Source: PALSA-505 sp963762615 (lineage in GTDB: Bacteria; Actinomycetota; Actinomycetes; Streptosporangiales; Streptosporangiaceae). From it: a stretch of 64,000 nt of DNA. Both the position numbers and the translations under genes were made by a program. The notes below the pieces were generated by a model. That model searched no databases. It was not told where the DNA came from and saw only the letters and a program-made list of their open reading frames with translations. Shown piece by piece: positions 18,584 through 27,088 of the stretch. The DNA lies in assembly GCA_963762615.1 (NCBI GenBank), contig CAVXLG010000012.1, positions 310,001 through 374,000 on the forward strand, read 5' to 3'. Numbering within the stretch: the first letter of the stretch is position 1; each line of letters starts with the position of its first letter.

Positions 18584-18815
18584 GCCGGGCCTCCCTCCTT
18601 GGCCGACTTCAATCTAAGTCACGCACGGCCGTTTGGCACCAGGGGATGCCGTCGGCGGCCCCTGTGCCGTCGCGCTCGCCGCAGTGCACGGCAGCGTGCC
18701 GTTCTGCTACCTGACGGGTTCGGCCGCCGGGGATGGCGGGAGCTGGTCAGCGACGTGACCGACCTGGTGTTCACGGGCCGGCGCGGCCGGGTTCGCGGCC
18801 GGCTCCGGGCAGCCG

Positions 18816-18857
18816 AGCGGGTGGCGGCGGTTCCGTGCGGAACCGCCGCCACCCGCT
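18816..18857. terminator. Perfect 20-bp hairpin downstream of cold-shock gene
   Basis: Arms 18816-18835 and 18838-18857 are exact reverse complements of 20 bp separated by only TG. It lies 51 bp past the stop of the minus-strand cold-shock gene and in front of the PrpD operon. Most likely an intrinsic terminator without a T-tract, as is common in actinomycetes; bidirectional use is possible. The rest of 18584-18908 holds no gene. Confidence 0.75.
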
Positions 18858-18908
18858 GGGTAACCGAGGCGCGCGGGCCGGGTTCGCCCGGCTCGCCGCG
18901 CCGGATGG

Positions 18909-19112
18909 TCAGATCGGGCGGACCTCCTCGGCCTGCGGGCCCTTGGTGCCCTGGCCGGCCGTGAACTCGACCCGCTGGTTGTCCTGCAGGGTGCGGTAAC
19001 CCTCCGTCTGGATGGCCGAGTGGTGAACGAAGACGTCCGCCGTGCCGTCATCGGGGGCGATGAAACCGAAGCCCTTGTCCGCGTTGAACCACTTCACTGT
19101 GCCTTGAGCCAC
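18909..19112 (-). CDS. Cold-shock protein (CspA family)
   Basis: A 67-residue single cold-shock domain: GTVKWFNADKGFGFIAPDDG holds RNP1 (KGFGFI), and VFVHHSAI is RNP2. It binds single-stranded RNA/DNA as an RNA chaperone. GTG start at 19112 with AGGAG 8 nt upstream; the longer open frame upstream is 5' UTR. The leader of more than 200 bp between this gene and the ArsR-like gene could hold temperature-responsive mRNA structure, which is known for csp mRNAs, but I cannot show one. Confidence 0.95.
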   Translation of the reverse strand: MAQGTVKWFNADKGFGFIAPDDGTADVFVHHSAIQTEGYRTLQDNQRVEFTAGQGTKGPQAEEVRPI

Positions 19113-19368
19113 GTGCTTTCTCCTACTGCAACGATCTTCGGGAGCCACGGACGTGGCATCCCGGGCTGCGGCGACCGTCTGCCCCATGGCTCCGGGAAAA
19201 CTCAGACGCCCGCTGTCAGAACTTCGCAGGCGCCGGTGACGAACACGAACTTCGACTACAACCGGACCCCATTTAACACCATCGCGCGGACCGCTGCGCC
19301 AATTACCTCTGCCAGGACCGTGTGAGGCTGCCCGCACGCGCGGCCAGCCTGCCCGCCCGGCTAATCGC
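19113..19368. other. Divergent intergenic region
   Basis: No gene. It carries the 5' leader of the cold-shock gene (minus strand) and the region upstream of the ArsR-like promoter. Confidence 0.5.
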
Positions 19369-19407
19369 TTGACAGGCTGGTACGTCATATGTAAGTTTTT
19401 CCTTACA
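19369..19407 (+). promoter_or_regulatory. Promoter with overlapping inverted-repeat operator
   Basis: TTGACA at 19369-19374, then a 17-bp spacer and TAAGTT at 19392-19397 as -10. The -10 lies inside the inverted repeat TGTAAG (19390-19395) / CTTACA (19402-19407). An inverted repeat across the -10 just upstream of an ArsR-like gene suggests autorepression. Confidence 0.6.
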
Positions 19408-19475
19408 CATGGAAGACACCTAACGAGATCCCAGGCCAGGAGCCGACGCTGACTAGTGAGGAACAACTGCTCGCC

Positions 19476-19802
19476 GTGCTCACGGCGGTCGCGAACCCGC
19501 ACCGGCTGCGGGTCATCGCCGAACTGGGCAGCGGCCGGGTGCACGTCAGCGAGCTGGCCCGCAGGCTCGGATTGTCCAGGCCGCTGCTGTACATGCACCT
19601 GGACAAGCTGGAGAAGGCGGGCCTGGTGACTGGCCAGCTGGAGCTATCGGAGGACGGCAAGGCGATGAAGTACTTCCAGCTCGCCCCGTTCGAGCTGCGG
19701 CTGACGGCAGAGACGATCACCCGGGCGCTGCAGGACGGCGACGGGGAGGCCAGCCAGGCCGGCGACAGACGTAACGACCACACAGGAGAGAGCAGCACAT
19801 GA
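19476..19802 (+). CDS. ArsR-like winged-helix transcriptional regulator
   Basis: A 108-residue winged-helix protein: LLAVLTAVANPHRLRVIAEL, recognition helix HVSELARRLGLSRPLLYMHL, wing LEKAGLVTGQLELSEDGKAMKYFQL. No metal-binding CxC motif is seen, so the signal is unknown. GTG 19476 is used, but homology-like sequence extends upstream to a CTG at 19449 that has AGGAG (19438-19442) 6 nt before it, so a CTG start is quite possible. The stop overlaps the next start (ATGA), tying it to the membrane genes behind it. Confidence 0.85.
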   Translation: MLTAVANPHRLRVIAELGSGRVHVSELARRLGLSRPLLYMHLDKLEKAGLVTGQLELSEDGKAMKYFQLAPFELRLTAETITRALQDGDGEASQAGDRRNDHTGESST

Positions 19803-20080
19803 CCGGACTGGCGCTGGCGGCCACGCACACCGCGCACTCCACGAACTACAACGGAGTCATCATCTCTGTCGGCATCATCTTCATCATCGGAGCGGTCATC
19901 GCCGTGGTCGTGGCCTCCTATTTCCGGCTGCAGGGCCATCGCGCCGACGCGGTCGCCATGGCCTCCTACCGCAGGCTGGCCGAGGACGCGGTGGCGAACC
20001 AGCAGGAGTTGCGGGACCAGATCGCCAAGCTCACCGAGCACGTGCGCGCGGTCGAGCAGCTGATGCGGGAGGTGGGCTGA
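19799..20080 (+). CDS. Small single-TM coiled-coil protein
   Basis: A 93-residue protein with one TM helix (VIISVGIIFIIGAVIAVVVASYF) followed by a basic stretch and a helical cytoplasmic tail (YRRLAEDAVANQQELRDQIAKLTEHVRAVEQL). Resembles small envelope proteins found between ArsR-like regulators and sensor-domain proteins in actinomycetes. The start overlaps the upstream stop by 4 bp and the stop is 2 bp from the next start. Probably a partner in signalling or transport; function unknown. Confidence 0.7.
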   Translation: MTGLALAATHTAHSTNYNGVIISVGIIFIIGAVIAVVVASYFRLQGHRADAVAMASYRRLAEDAVANQQELRDQIAKLTEHVRAVEQLMREVG

Positions 20081-20082
20081 GG

Positions 20083-20988
20083 ATGGCAACGACCGGCCCG
20101 CCCAGCGGGACCCCCGACGGTGCGACCTTCGGCGCGAACGTGGACCCGGCGCTCCCCCGGCCCAGCCGGAACGGGCACCCGGCTGGCCGGCCGCGCGGCG
20201 TGGCCGGCGGCACCCGCCTGAGGCTGTACCGCAACCCGCTGCGGCTCGTCTTCTCGGCCAGCACCTGGCTCGCCGCCGGCTACCTGGCCTGGTACGTGTT
20301 CGTCACGGGATGGGTGCTGTTCGCCGTGTCTGTCACCGCGACGCTGACCGCCGCCTGCTTCGCGATCACGCTGGCCGGCATCCCGTTGCTGGTCGCGGCG
20401 GCGGGAGTCCTGCGCGGGTGCGCCAACGTCGAGCGCGGCCGGCTGCGGCGGGTGCTCTGCGAGCCGGTTCAGGGCGGCTACCGCCAGGTCTCGGGGACGG
20501 GGATCCTGGCGCAGGTCAGGACCCGCTGGCACGACCGGGCCACCTGGCGCGACGTCGCCTACCTGATCGGGCTCTGGCTGCCGTTGTTCATCCTGGACAC
20601 GATCGTGCTCACCGTCTGGCTGACGCTGCTGGCCGGGATCACCCTGCCCATCTGGTACTGGGCACCGAGGGGCAACGTCGGCCTGGCCGACGTCAACGGA
20701 ACGCAGGTGCACGGCGTGGCGTTCGGCTACTTCCCGCACGGCCCGAACGGGCCCGGCCACGTGGGCCTGTACATCGACACGCTGCCCAGGGCGCTGCTGG
20801 CCGCCGCCGCCTTCCTGGTGCTGTTCCTGCTCTTCAACTACGTACTCGTGCTCACCGGCCGCGCCCACGCCCGGATCGCACGATCGGTACTCCGCGCTCC
20901 CGTCGACCCGCTAGCAGAGGCCAGGGAGGTGCTCGCCCGCCCGGGCCCGCTGGGCCCGCTGACCAGTCAGCCGACCAACGGCAGGTAA
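20083..20988 (+). CDS. Sensor-domain membrane protein without kinase
   Basis: A 301-residue protein with four to five TM helices resembling the 'putative sensor' domain found at the N-terminus of actinobacterial histidine kinases. It shows a FCITLAGIPLL-like motif (here CFAITLAGIPLLVAAAGVLR) and the block YRQVSGTGILAQVRTRWHDRATWRDVAYL. No H-box or ATPase domain follows, so it is a stand-alone sensor or membrane component. Third gene of the ArsR-like operon and followed by a terminator, then the MMPL transporter. Confidence 0.8.
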   Translation: MATTGPPSGTPDGATFGANVDPALPRPSRNGHPAGRPRGVAGGTRLRLYRNPLRLVFSASTWLAAGYLAWYVFVTGWVLFAVSVTATLTAACFAITLAGIPLLVAAAGVLRGCANVERGRLRRVLCEPVQGGYRQVSGTGILAQVRTRWHDRATWRDVAYLIGLWLPLFILDTIVLTVWLTLLAGITLPIWYWAPRGNVGLADVNGTQVHGVAFGYFPHGPNGPGHVGLYIDTLPRALLAAAAFLVLFLLFNYVLVLTGRAHARIARSVLRAPVDPLAEAREVLARPGPLGPLTSQPTNGR

Positions 20989-20996
20989 CCGACCTG

Positions 20997-21036
20997 GGCC
21001 CTCGCCCATGAGGGATCAGCTCATGGGCGAGGGGCC
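20997..21036 (+). terminator. Intrinsic terminator
   Basis: A perfect 12-bp stem (CTCGCCCATGAG 21001-21012, CTCATGGGCGAG 21020-21031) with a 7-nt loop and extra GC pairs outside. It sits just past the sensor gene stop. Confidence 0.8.
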
Positions 21037-21076
21037 GTGAACACGACCGCACACCGACCATCCGAGAAAGTAGACC

Positions 21077-23381
21077 GTGATGCACCAGCCGCAGGGTTCA
21101 GTATTGCCCGAAACCGACCCCGATCGCGATAACCGCCCCGGTCACCGCGCTCGCGCTCCCGTCGTTGAACGCATCGCCGGGTGGAGCGCCCGGCACCGCA
21201 AGACGGCCGTGTTCGGCTGGCTCGCGCTGGTCGCCGTCGTCTTCCTGGCCGGGCACGCGCTGGGCAGCACGAGCCTGCCCAGCTACGACGCCGGCCAGTC
21301 GGGCCGGGCCGAGCAGGTCCTGCACCGGCTGGGGGTCAACTCCCCCGCCACTGAAGACGTGCTCATCCAGCCCCGGGGGGCACGCCGCAGGTTTGCCACC
21401 GACCCGGCCATGCGGCACGCGGCCAGGGACGTGGCCGCCGCCCTGGCCCGGCTCCCGCGCGCGGCCGCCGATATCGGTTCCCCGCTGACCGCGGGCAACC
21501 ACGGCCTGGTCTCCGCGGACGGCCGCAGCGCCCTGGTCACCTTCGGTGTCCCCGGCCCCGCCGCCGGCCAGGCCACCGCCGTGGCGCCCGCCCAGCGGGC
21601 CGTCGCCGCGGTGGCGGCCCGCTACCCGAGCCTGCGGATCGCCGAGGGCGGCGACGCGAGCTACGCCCGGGCCATCAACTCCGTGCTGGGCAACGGCTTC
21701 CGCCGGGCCGAATCGACCTCGGTGCCGATCACCCTGGTCCTGCTGCTGCTCGTGTTCGGCGCGCTCGTCGCCGCGGGCATCCCGCTGCTGCTGGCCATCA
21801 CCTCGGTGGTGACCGCGCTGTCCCTGCTGACCCTGATCAGCCGGTGGCTGCCGGTCGGATCCAGCACCTCCGAGGTGGTGCTGATCATCGGGATGGCGGT
21901 AGGCGTCAACTACTCGCTGTTCTACCTGCGCCGCGAGCGCGAGGAGCGCGCGAAGGGCGCCACGCCCGGTGCGGCCTTGCGGACCGCCGCGGCCACTTCC
22001 GGGCGGGCCATCCTGGTGTCCGGGCTGACCGTCATGATCGCCCTGGCCGGGCTGTTCCTGACCGGTTACAACGTATTCAGCGGGATCGCGTTCGGCACGA
22101 TCGCCGTGGTGGGCGTGGCGGTGCTCGGCTCGCTGACCGTGCTGCCCGCGCTGCTGTCCTGGCTGGGCCCGCGGGCCGACCGGGGCCGGGTCCCGTTCCT
22201 GGGCCGCAGGCGGACCGCCGCCCGCCCGTCACGGCTGTGGGCAGCGCTGGTCCGGCGCGTCGTCCGGCACCCGGCGATCTGGGGCTCCGCGGCGGCAATC
22301 GCGCTGCTGGCGCTGGCCGCGCCCGCGCTCGGCATGCGGATCGGCGAGCCGGCCATCGACCTGCCCGCCAGCTCGCCCGTCCTGCAGGCCATGGACCGGG
22401 TCCAGCATGCCTTCCCGCAGACCCCGTCGCCCGGCCCAGGTCGTGGTGGCCGGCCGGGACCTGGGCAGCCCGGCGATGCGAGACGCGATCGCCGCGCTGC
22501 AGGCCAGGGCCGCTTCAGCCGGCCCGGGCAGCCCCATCCACGGGCCGGTCACCGCCCGTCCGGTGGGCGGCGGCCGCGCCCTGATCCTCGGCGTCCCGCT
22601 GGCCGGAAACGGGAGCAACTCCGTCTCGGACCACGCCCTCCTGGCCCTGCGTGACCACGTCCTGCCCGCGACGCTGGGTCACGTCAGCGGCGTCAGCTAT
22701 GCGGTGACGGGGGACACCGCGCAGAACTACGACGACACCGCCGCGCTGCACTCCAGCACCCCCGTGGTGTTCGCCTTCGTGATCGTGCTGGCGTTCCTGC
22801 TGCTGCTCGTGGCGTTCGGCTCGGTCGCCATCCCGCTGGTCTCGATCGGGCTCAACCTGCTCTCGGTCGGGGCGGCCTACGGGCTGATCACGCTGATCTT
22901 CCAGGACGGGCGGCTGCAGGGACTGCTCGGCTACACGTCCTTCGGCGGGATCATCTCGTGGGTTCCGCTGTTCATGTTCGTGCTGCTGTTCGGCCTGAGC
23001 ATGGACTACCACGTGTTCATCCTGAGCCGGATCCGCGAGCTGCGGTTGCGCGGCGCGACCACCCGGGACGCGATCGTGGGCGGCATCTCCAGCAGCGCCG
23101 GGGTGGTCACCAGCGCGGCCGTCATCATGGTCGCGGTGTTCTCCGTCCTGGCCACGCTGCCCATCGTGGACACCAAGACCCTCGGCATCGGCCTGGCCGC
23201 CGCGGTGCTCATCGACGCCACCGTGGTGCGCGGGATTCTGCTGCCCGCGATCATGTCGCTGCTGGGCGAGCGGATCTGGTACCTGCCGCGCTGGCTGTCC
23301 TGGCTGCCCGGCCGCAGGCCCGGTGACCGGATGAACGTGCCGCGGCTGTCACCAGCGGGGCCCGGCCGCGCTACCCGGTGA
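21077..23381 (+). pseudogene. MMPL family transporter, with one-base frameshift
   Basis: An RND-superfamily MMPL exporter of about 767 residues once a frameshift is corrected. First part: TM1 (AVFGWLALVAVVFLAGHAL), periplasmic domain, then TM2-6 with MAVGVNYSLFYLRREREERAKG. One extra C in CCC 22430-22432 shifts the frame between AFPQTPSP and QVVVAGRDL. The second half carries LFGLSMDYHVFILSRIRELRLRG and the last TMs. GMxxGxxYSLF and GLSMDY are the proton-relay helices of the two repeats. Such proteins export lipids or drugs. It follows the ArsR/sensor operon. If the frameshift is real the gene is dead. Confidence 0.88.
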
Positions 23382-23877
23382 CGTGACCGCCGGTCAGGCT
23401 GCCCACGGCGAAGGTCACCGCGACCGCGATCACGCCCAGGGCGAGCTGGCGCAGGCCCGACCGGAGCAGCGGCCGGCCGGTCAGCCGGCCCACCGCCACC
23501 CCGCCGCCGGCCAGCGCCACCGCCGAGATTGCCAGGGTGGCGCCCAGGACGGGCAGGCCGAACAGGTAGGGCAGCAACGGGATCAGCGCTCCCAGCGAGA
23601 AGGCGACCAGCGACAAGACACCCGCCGTCATTACGGAGGGCAGCTCGAACGGGTCAACGCCGAGCTCTTGCCGGGTGTGCACGCGCAGGGCGGTGTCCGG
23701 ATCCCGCGACACCGCGGCGGCCATCCGGACCGCGGTGTCGCGGTCGGCGCCGTAGCCGCTGAACGTCTCGGCCAGTTCGGCCTCCTCGGCCGCCGGGAAC
23801 GCGGGCAGCGCCGGATGCCTCCGGCCGCCGCGCCAGCTCTGCCAACAGCGAATCTGCTGGCGGCCGAGAACGCTCAC
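23371..23877 (-). pseudogene. VIT1/CCC1-family transporter, N-terminally truncated
   Basis: The 167-residue frame holds the C-terminal two-thirds of a VIT1/CCC1 iron/manganese transporter: the cytosolic metal-binding helix region (EEAELAETFSGYGADRDTAVRMAAAV), LGVDPFELPSVMTAGVLSLVAFSLGALIPLLPYL, and two more TMs. The family's TM1-TM2 are missing; the N-terminus (MSVLGRQQIRCWQSW) is unrelated. Family length is usually 230-240 residues. It is convergent with and overlaps the end of the MMPL gene by 11 bp. Probably a non-functional remnant. Confidence 0.75.
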
Positions 23878-23946
23878 CCGGCCGCCCGGCCGGGCCGAGA
23901 GTGGAAGGACCGCGGCGACGGCAGCCGCGCACGACGAGGAGGACCG

Positions 23947-24600
23947 ATGACATCACTGATCACCGGCCGGGAGCCGGCCCGCCGCCCGCAGGGCACCGAG
24001 GGGGACACGCCTGCGACGCGGTTTGACGACCACCTGGCAGCGGAGCTGCTCACGCAGCGGATCGTCTTCCTCGGCACCCAGGTCGACGAGGTCTCAGCGA
24101 ACCGGGTCTGCGCCCAGCTGCTCCTCTTGTCGGCGAAGGACTCGCGGACCGACATCAGCCTCTACATCAACAGCCCGGGCGGGTCGGTGACGGCGGGGCT
24201 GGCGATCTACGACACGATGCGGCTGATCCCGAACGACGTCTCGACCCTGGCCATGGGGTTCGCCGCGAGCATGGGGCAGTTCCTGCTCACCGTCGGCGCG
24301 AAGGGGAAGCGCTGCGCGCTGCCGAGCGCGCGGATCCTCATGCACCAGCCGTCGGCCGGCATCGGCGGGACCGCCGCCGATATCGCGATCCAGGCCGACA
24401 ATCTCGAGTTCATGAAGAAGGCCATCGAGCGGATCACCGCGGAGCACACCGGCCAGGGCGAGGAGACGATCTCCCGTGACGGTGACCGCGACCGGTGGTT
24501 CACGGCCGAGCAGGCGAAGGAGTACGGCATGGTCGATCGCGTGGTCGAGTCGCTTGACGACGTCCGCCCGGCCGGCTCGAATCGGCGGATAGGACTCTGA
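23947..24600 (+). CDS. clpP: ATP-dependent Clp protease proteolytic subunit (ClpP3-like)
   Basis: A 217-residue ClpP serine protease with an intact triad: Ser in GFAASMGQFLL, His in LMHQPSAG, Asp in DGDRDRWFTAEQA. SLYINSPGGSVTAGLAIYDTM forms the oxyanion/handle region. ATG 23947 with GAGGAGGA upstream. It forms a pair with the next gene (1-bp gap) and a PopR-like regulator lies nearby on the opposite strand, which matches the Streptomyces clpP3-clpP4-popR locus. Assembles into a tetradecameric barrel, probably with the neighbouring subunit, fed by ClpX or ClpC. Confidence 0.95.
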   Translation: MTSLITGREPARRPQGTEGDTPATRFDDHLAAELLTQRIVFLGTQVDEVSANRVCAQLLLLSAKDSRTDISLYINSPGGSVTAGLAIYDTMRLIPNDVSTLAMGFAASMGQFLLTVGAKGKRCALPSARILMHQPSAGIGGTAADIAIQADNLEFMKKAIERITAEHTGQGEETISRDGDRDRWFTAEQAKEYGMVDRVVESLDDVRPAGSNRRIGL

Positions 24601-24601
24601 C

Positions 24602-25204
24602 ATGGGCCAGTACACGATCCCGACCGTCGTCGAGCACACCCCGCTGGGGGAGCGGGCGTACGACATCTACAGCCGGCTGCTGTCCGAGCGGATCATCTTC
24701 CTCGGCACCGAGATCGACGACGGCGTCGCGAACGTCGTCATCGCCCAGCTGCTGCACCTCGAGTGGGCGAACCCGGACCGCGAGATCTCGATCTACATCA
24801 ACTCGCCCGGCGGCTCGTTCACCTCGCTCATGGCGATCTACGACACGATGACCTTTGTCGGCGCGCCGATCTCGACGTTCTGCGTCGGGCAGGCGGCCTC
24901 GACCGCGGTGGTGCTGCTGGCCGGCGGGGACCGCGGGCGGCGGTTCGTCCTCGAGCACGCGCGCGTGCTGCTTGGTCAGCCGGCGAGCGGCGGCCAGCAG
25001 GGGACGGTCTCAGACCTCAGCCTCCAGGCCAAGGAGGTGCTCCGGATCCGCTCCCAGGTCGAGGAGGTGCTGTCCCGGCACACGAACCACGACGTCGCGA
25101 CTCTCCGCGCGGACATGGACCGCGACAAGGTCTTTACCGCGCGCGAGGCCGTCGAGTACGGGCTGGCCGACGAAGTTATCAGCAAGCGCGTCGCGGTCGC
25201 CTGA
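24602..25204 (+). CDS. clpP: ClpP-like subunit lacking the catalytic His (ClpP4-like)
   Basis: A 200-residue ClpP paralogue. The fold is complete (SIYINSPGGSFTSLMAIYDTM) and Ser is present in GQAASTAVVLLAGG. The position of the catalytic His reads ARVLLGQPASGG, with Gly where ClpPs have His (LLHQP). The Asp region MDRDKVFTAREA is kept. It may therefore be a structural or regulatory subunit in a mixed ClpP3/ClpP4 barrel. Starts 1 bp after the upstream stop, so co-translated. Not truncated. Confidence 0.92.
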   Translation: MGQYTIPTVVEHTPLGERAYDIYSRLLSERIIFLGTEIDDGVANVVIAQLLHLEWANPDREISIYINSPGGSFTSLMAIYDTMTFVGAPISTFCVGQAASTAVVLLAGGDRGRRFVLEHARVLLGQPASGGQQGTVSDLSLQAKEVLRIRSQVEEVLSRHTNHDVATLRADMDRDKVFTAREAVEYGLADEVISKRVAVA

Positions 25205-25348
25205 CGCGCTCGCCATCACCGCGGTCACGACAGGTCGCCGCGTCCGGGGCATGCTGTGCGAAGCACTGCGGGTCGCGGTCGCCGGTCGCTCGCCATCACC
25301 GCGGCCGCGGGCCGCCGGCCGCGCCCAAGAGGACGGCAGGGCCGGCCG

Positions 25349-25888
25349 TCAGGCGGCGAGGCTCATGCCGGCCCGCAAGGTCGCCTGCGGCCCGGTGTGC
25401 CGGGTACACGGCTCCCCGGCGGGCAGTACGGCATCGTCGCCGTCGCGCGACGTGCCTGCGGGGTCCCAGCCGGGGCCAGGCTTCGGGGTGGCCGGGGCGG
25501 CGGATTCGGCCAGCCTCGCCGGGGCGAACGGAGCGAGCTCATCGCGGGCCAGGGCGAGGAGATCGGCCAGGCCGAGACCGAGGGCGTGAGCGGCGGCCGC
25601 GAGTACTTCGGACGAGGCCTCCTTGCGGCCGCGCTCGATCTCGGAGAGATAGGGCATCGAGATCCGGGCCGCCTCGGCGACATCCTTGAGCGTGCGCTGC
25701 TGGGCTAGGCGCTCGCGGCGCAGCACGTCGCCGACGATGTGCCGCCAGAGCGGCTCTCTGGCCGGGGTGGCCGGGGCCGGCGGCGAGGGCCGCGCGGCGG
25801 TGCGGGCCCGGGCGGCGGCCGGGACCGGCGCCGCGGTTGCCGGGCGCAGCGGGATGACACGGGCTTGATCCGGCACCTGGCTGCTCAT
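25349..25888 (-). CDS. popR: PopR-like XRE-family regulator of clpP3-clpP4
   Basis: A 179-residue protein: a Pro/Ala-rich N-terminus, then an XRE HTH (IVGDVLRRERLAQQRTLKDVAEAARISMPYLSEIERGR) at about residues 45-95, and a Gly/Pro-rich tail ending GMSLAA. In Streptomyces lividans PopR activates clpP3-clpP4 and its two C-terminal alanines make it a ClpP substrate; this protein has the same locus and the same Ala-Ala end. ATG 25888 has no SD; TACGCT 5-10 nt upstream on the minus strand suggests a leaderless mRNA. Named by synteny and C-terminus. Confidence 0.8.
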   Translation of the reverse strand: MSSQVPDQARVIPLRPATAAPVPAAARARTAARPSPPAPATPAREPLWRHIVGDVLRRERLAQQRTLKDVAEAARISMPYLSEIERGRKEASSEVLAAAAHALGLGLADLLALARDELAPFAPARLAESAAPATPKPGPGWDPAGTSRDGDDAVLPAGEPCTRHTGPQATLRAGMSLAA

Positions 25889-25903
25889 CTGTCCAGCGTA
25901 GGA

Positions 25904-26016
25904 GCATTGCGCTCGGCGGGAAGGCGATCCCGTTCTGCCCTCGGCGAAGTCGCGGCTGCTCAACCTGGGCAGCTGAGCAGCGTTGCGCTCGGCGGGTCGG
26001 CGATCCCGTTCTGCCC
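25904..26016. repeat. Two 37-bp direct repeats upstream of popR
   Basis: 25904-25940 and 25980-26016 match at 34 of 37 positions and share TTGCGCTCGGCGGG and GGCGATCCCGTTCTGCCC. They are 76 bp apart, directly upstream of popR and downstream of the next minus-strand gene. Spacing of about seven helical turns fits paired operators. Confidence 0.75.
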
Positions 26017-26053
26017 GGCGAGGGGAAGACGGCACGATCCGGCCGCGACTGCC

Positions 26054-26989
26054 TCAGTCGGGGTTTCCGGTCTCCAGCACGATCGCTGAGCCATGGGCAC
26101 CGTGCGTGGCGCGTGCCAGGGCCACGGCGGCCTGCTCGAATGGAAACCTGTCAGCTACGGAAACCGTGAGCACGCCCTGGGCGAGCAGCCGGACCAGAGC
26201 ACCGAGCCGTCTGCCGTCCGGGACGACCAGCACCGCCTGCATGGTGATGTCCCGCTCTGCGGCGGGCAGGTCCGCGGTGATCGTGGCCAGCCGGCCGCCG
26301 TCCCGCACTGCCCGCACCGCCTCGGCGGAGCCGGCCAGGGCCGCGTTGGCCGCCGCGTCCACGCCGCCGCCGGTTACCGAACGCACCCGCTCGGCCCAGT
26401 CCGGCCGGTGGTAGTCCAGAACGGTGCTGGCTCCCAGCGCCGCCACCCGGTCGGCGCTGTCCGCGCCCGCCGTGGCGATGACCGTCGCCCCGCGGTGCGC
26501 GGCCAGCTGGACGAGCATGCCCCCGGTCACCCCGCCAGCGCCGTTCACCAGGACGGTCTGCCCTGCACCGACCTGCAGCGCGTCGCCGATCGCCTGGTCG
26601 GCGGTGAGCGCCGGGACCGGCAGCGCCGCGGCGGCATCGAACGGTACCCCCGGCGGCAGGACGGCAGCATGCCCGGCGACAGCGACGTGCTGCCCGGCCC
26701 AGGCCCCCTGCTCGCGCAGCGGCACCGAATGCGCGGTCACCCGGTCGCCCGCCGTGATTCCCGCCACCTGGTTTCCGATCGCGGTAACGAACCCGGCCGC
26801 CTCCGCGCCCAGCGCCATCGGCGGCCGGGCACCCAAATCCCAGTCCCCGGTGCGAACGAACTCGTCCCAGTTGCCCACCCCGGACGCCCGAACCTCGATC
26901 AGCACCTCATCCGGCCGCAGCGCCCGGGGCCCGGGCAACTCCAGGACCTCCACCGGGGCGCCGAACCGGCGCACCCCCGCAGCTCTCAC
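26054..26989 (-). CDS. Zinc-independent quinone oxidoreductase / NADP-dependent alcohol dehydrogenase family
   Basis: A 311-residue MDR-superfamily protein. GroES-like N-terminal domain (LRPDEVLIEVRASGVGNWDEFVRTG), then the Rossmann domain with VLVNGAGGVTGGMLVQLAAHRG. The structural- and catalytic-zinc ligands of classical ADHs are absent, so it belongs to the quinone oxidoreductase/enoyl reductase branch and reduces quinones or enones with NADPH. GTG 26989 is chosen because GGAAGGA precedes it; the open frame further upstream is not MDR-like. Substrate unknown. Confidence 0.88.
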   Translation of the reverse strand: MRAAGVRRFGAPVEVLELPGPRALRPDEVLIEVRASGVGNWDEFVRTGDWDLGARPPMALGAEAAGFVTAIGNQVAGITAGDRVTAHSVPLREQGAWAGQHVAVAGHAAVLPPGVPFDAAAALPVPALTADQAIGDALQVGAGQTVLVNGAGGVTGGMLVQLAAHRGATVIATAGADSADRVAALGASTVLDYHRPDWAERVRSVTGGGVDAAANAALAGSAEAVRAVRDGGRLATITADLPAAERDITMQAVLVVPDGRRLGALVRLLAQGVLTVSVADRFPFEQAAVALARATHGAHGSAIVLETGNPD

Positions 26990-27088
26990 CGTCCGGTCCT
27001 TCCGCAGCAGTCCAGGCGCTTGGTCGATAGCAGGGTACAGAAGCCGGGCTTGCCCGGCCGGTAGGGCGCATCGTGGTAGAGACTGGGC

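Noticed and set aside
17363..18964. 533-codon plus-strand ORF
   Set aside because: Antisense to the MmgE/PrpD gene, which has clear motifs and an SD.
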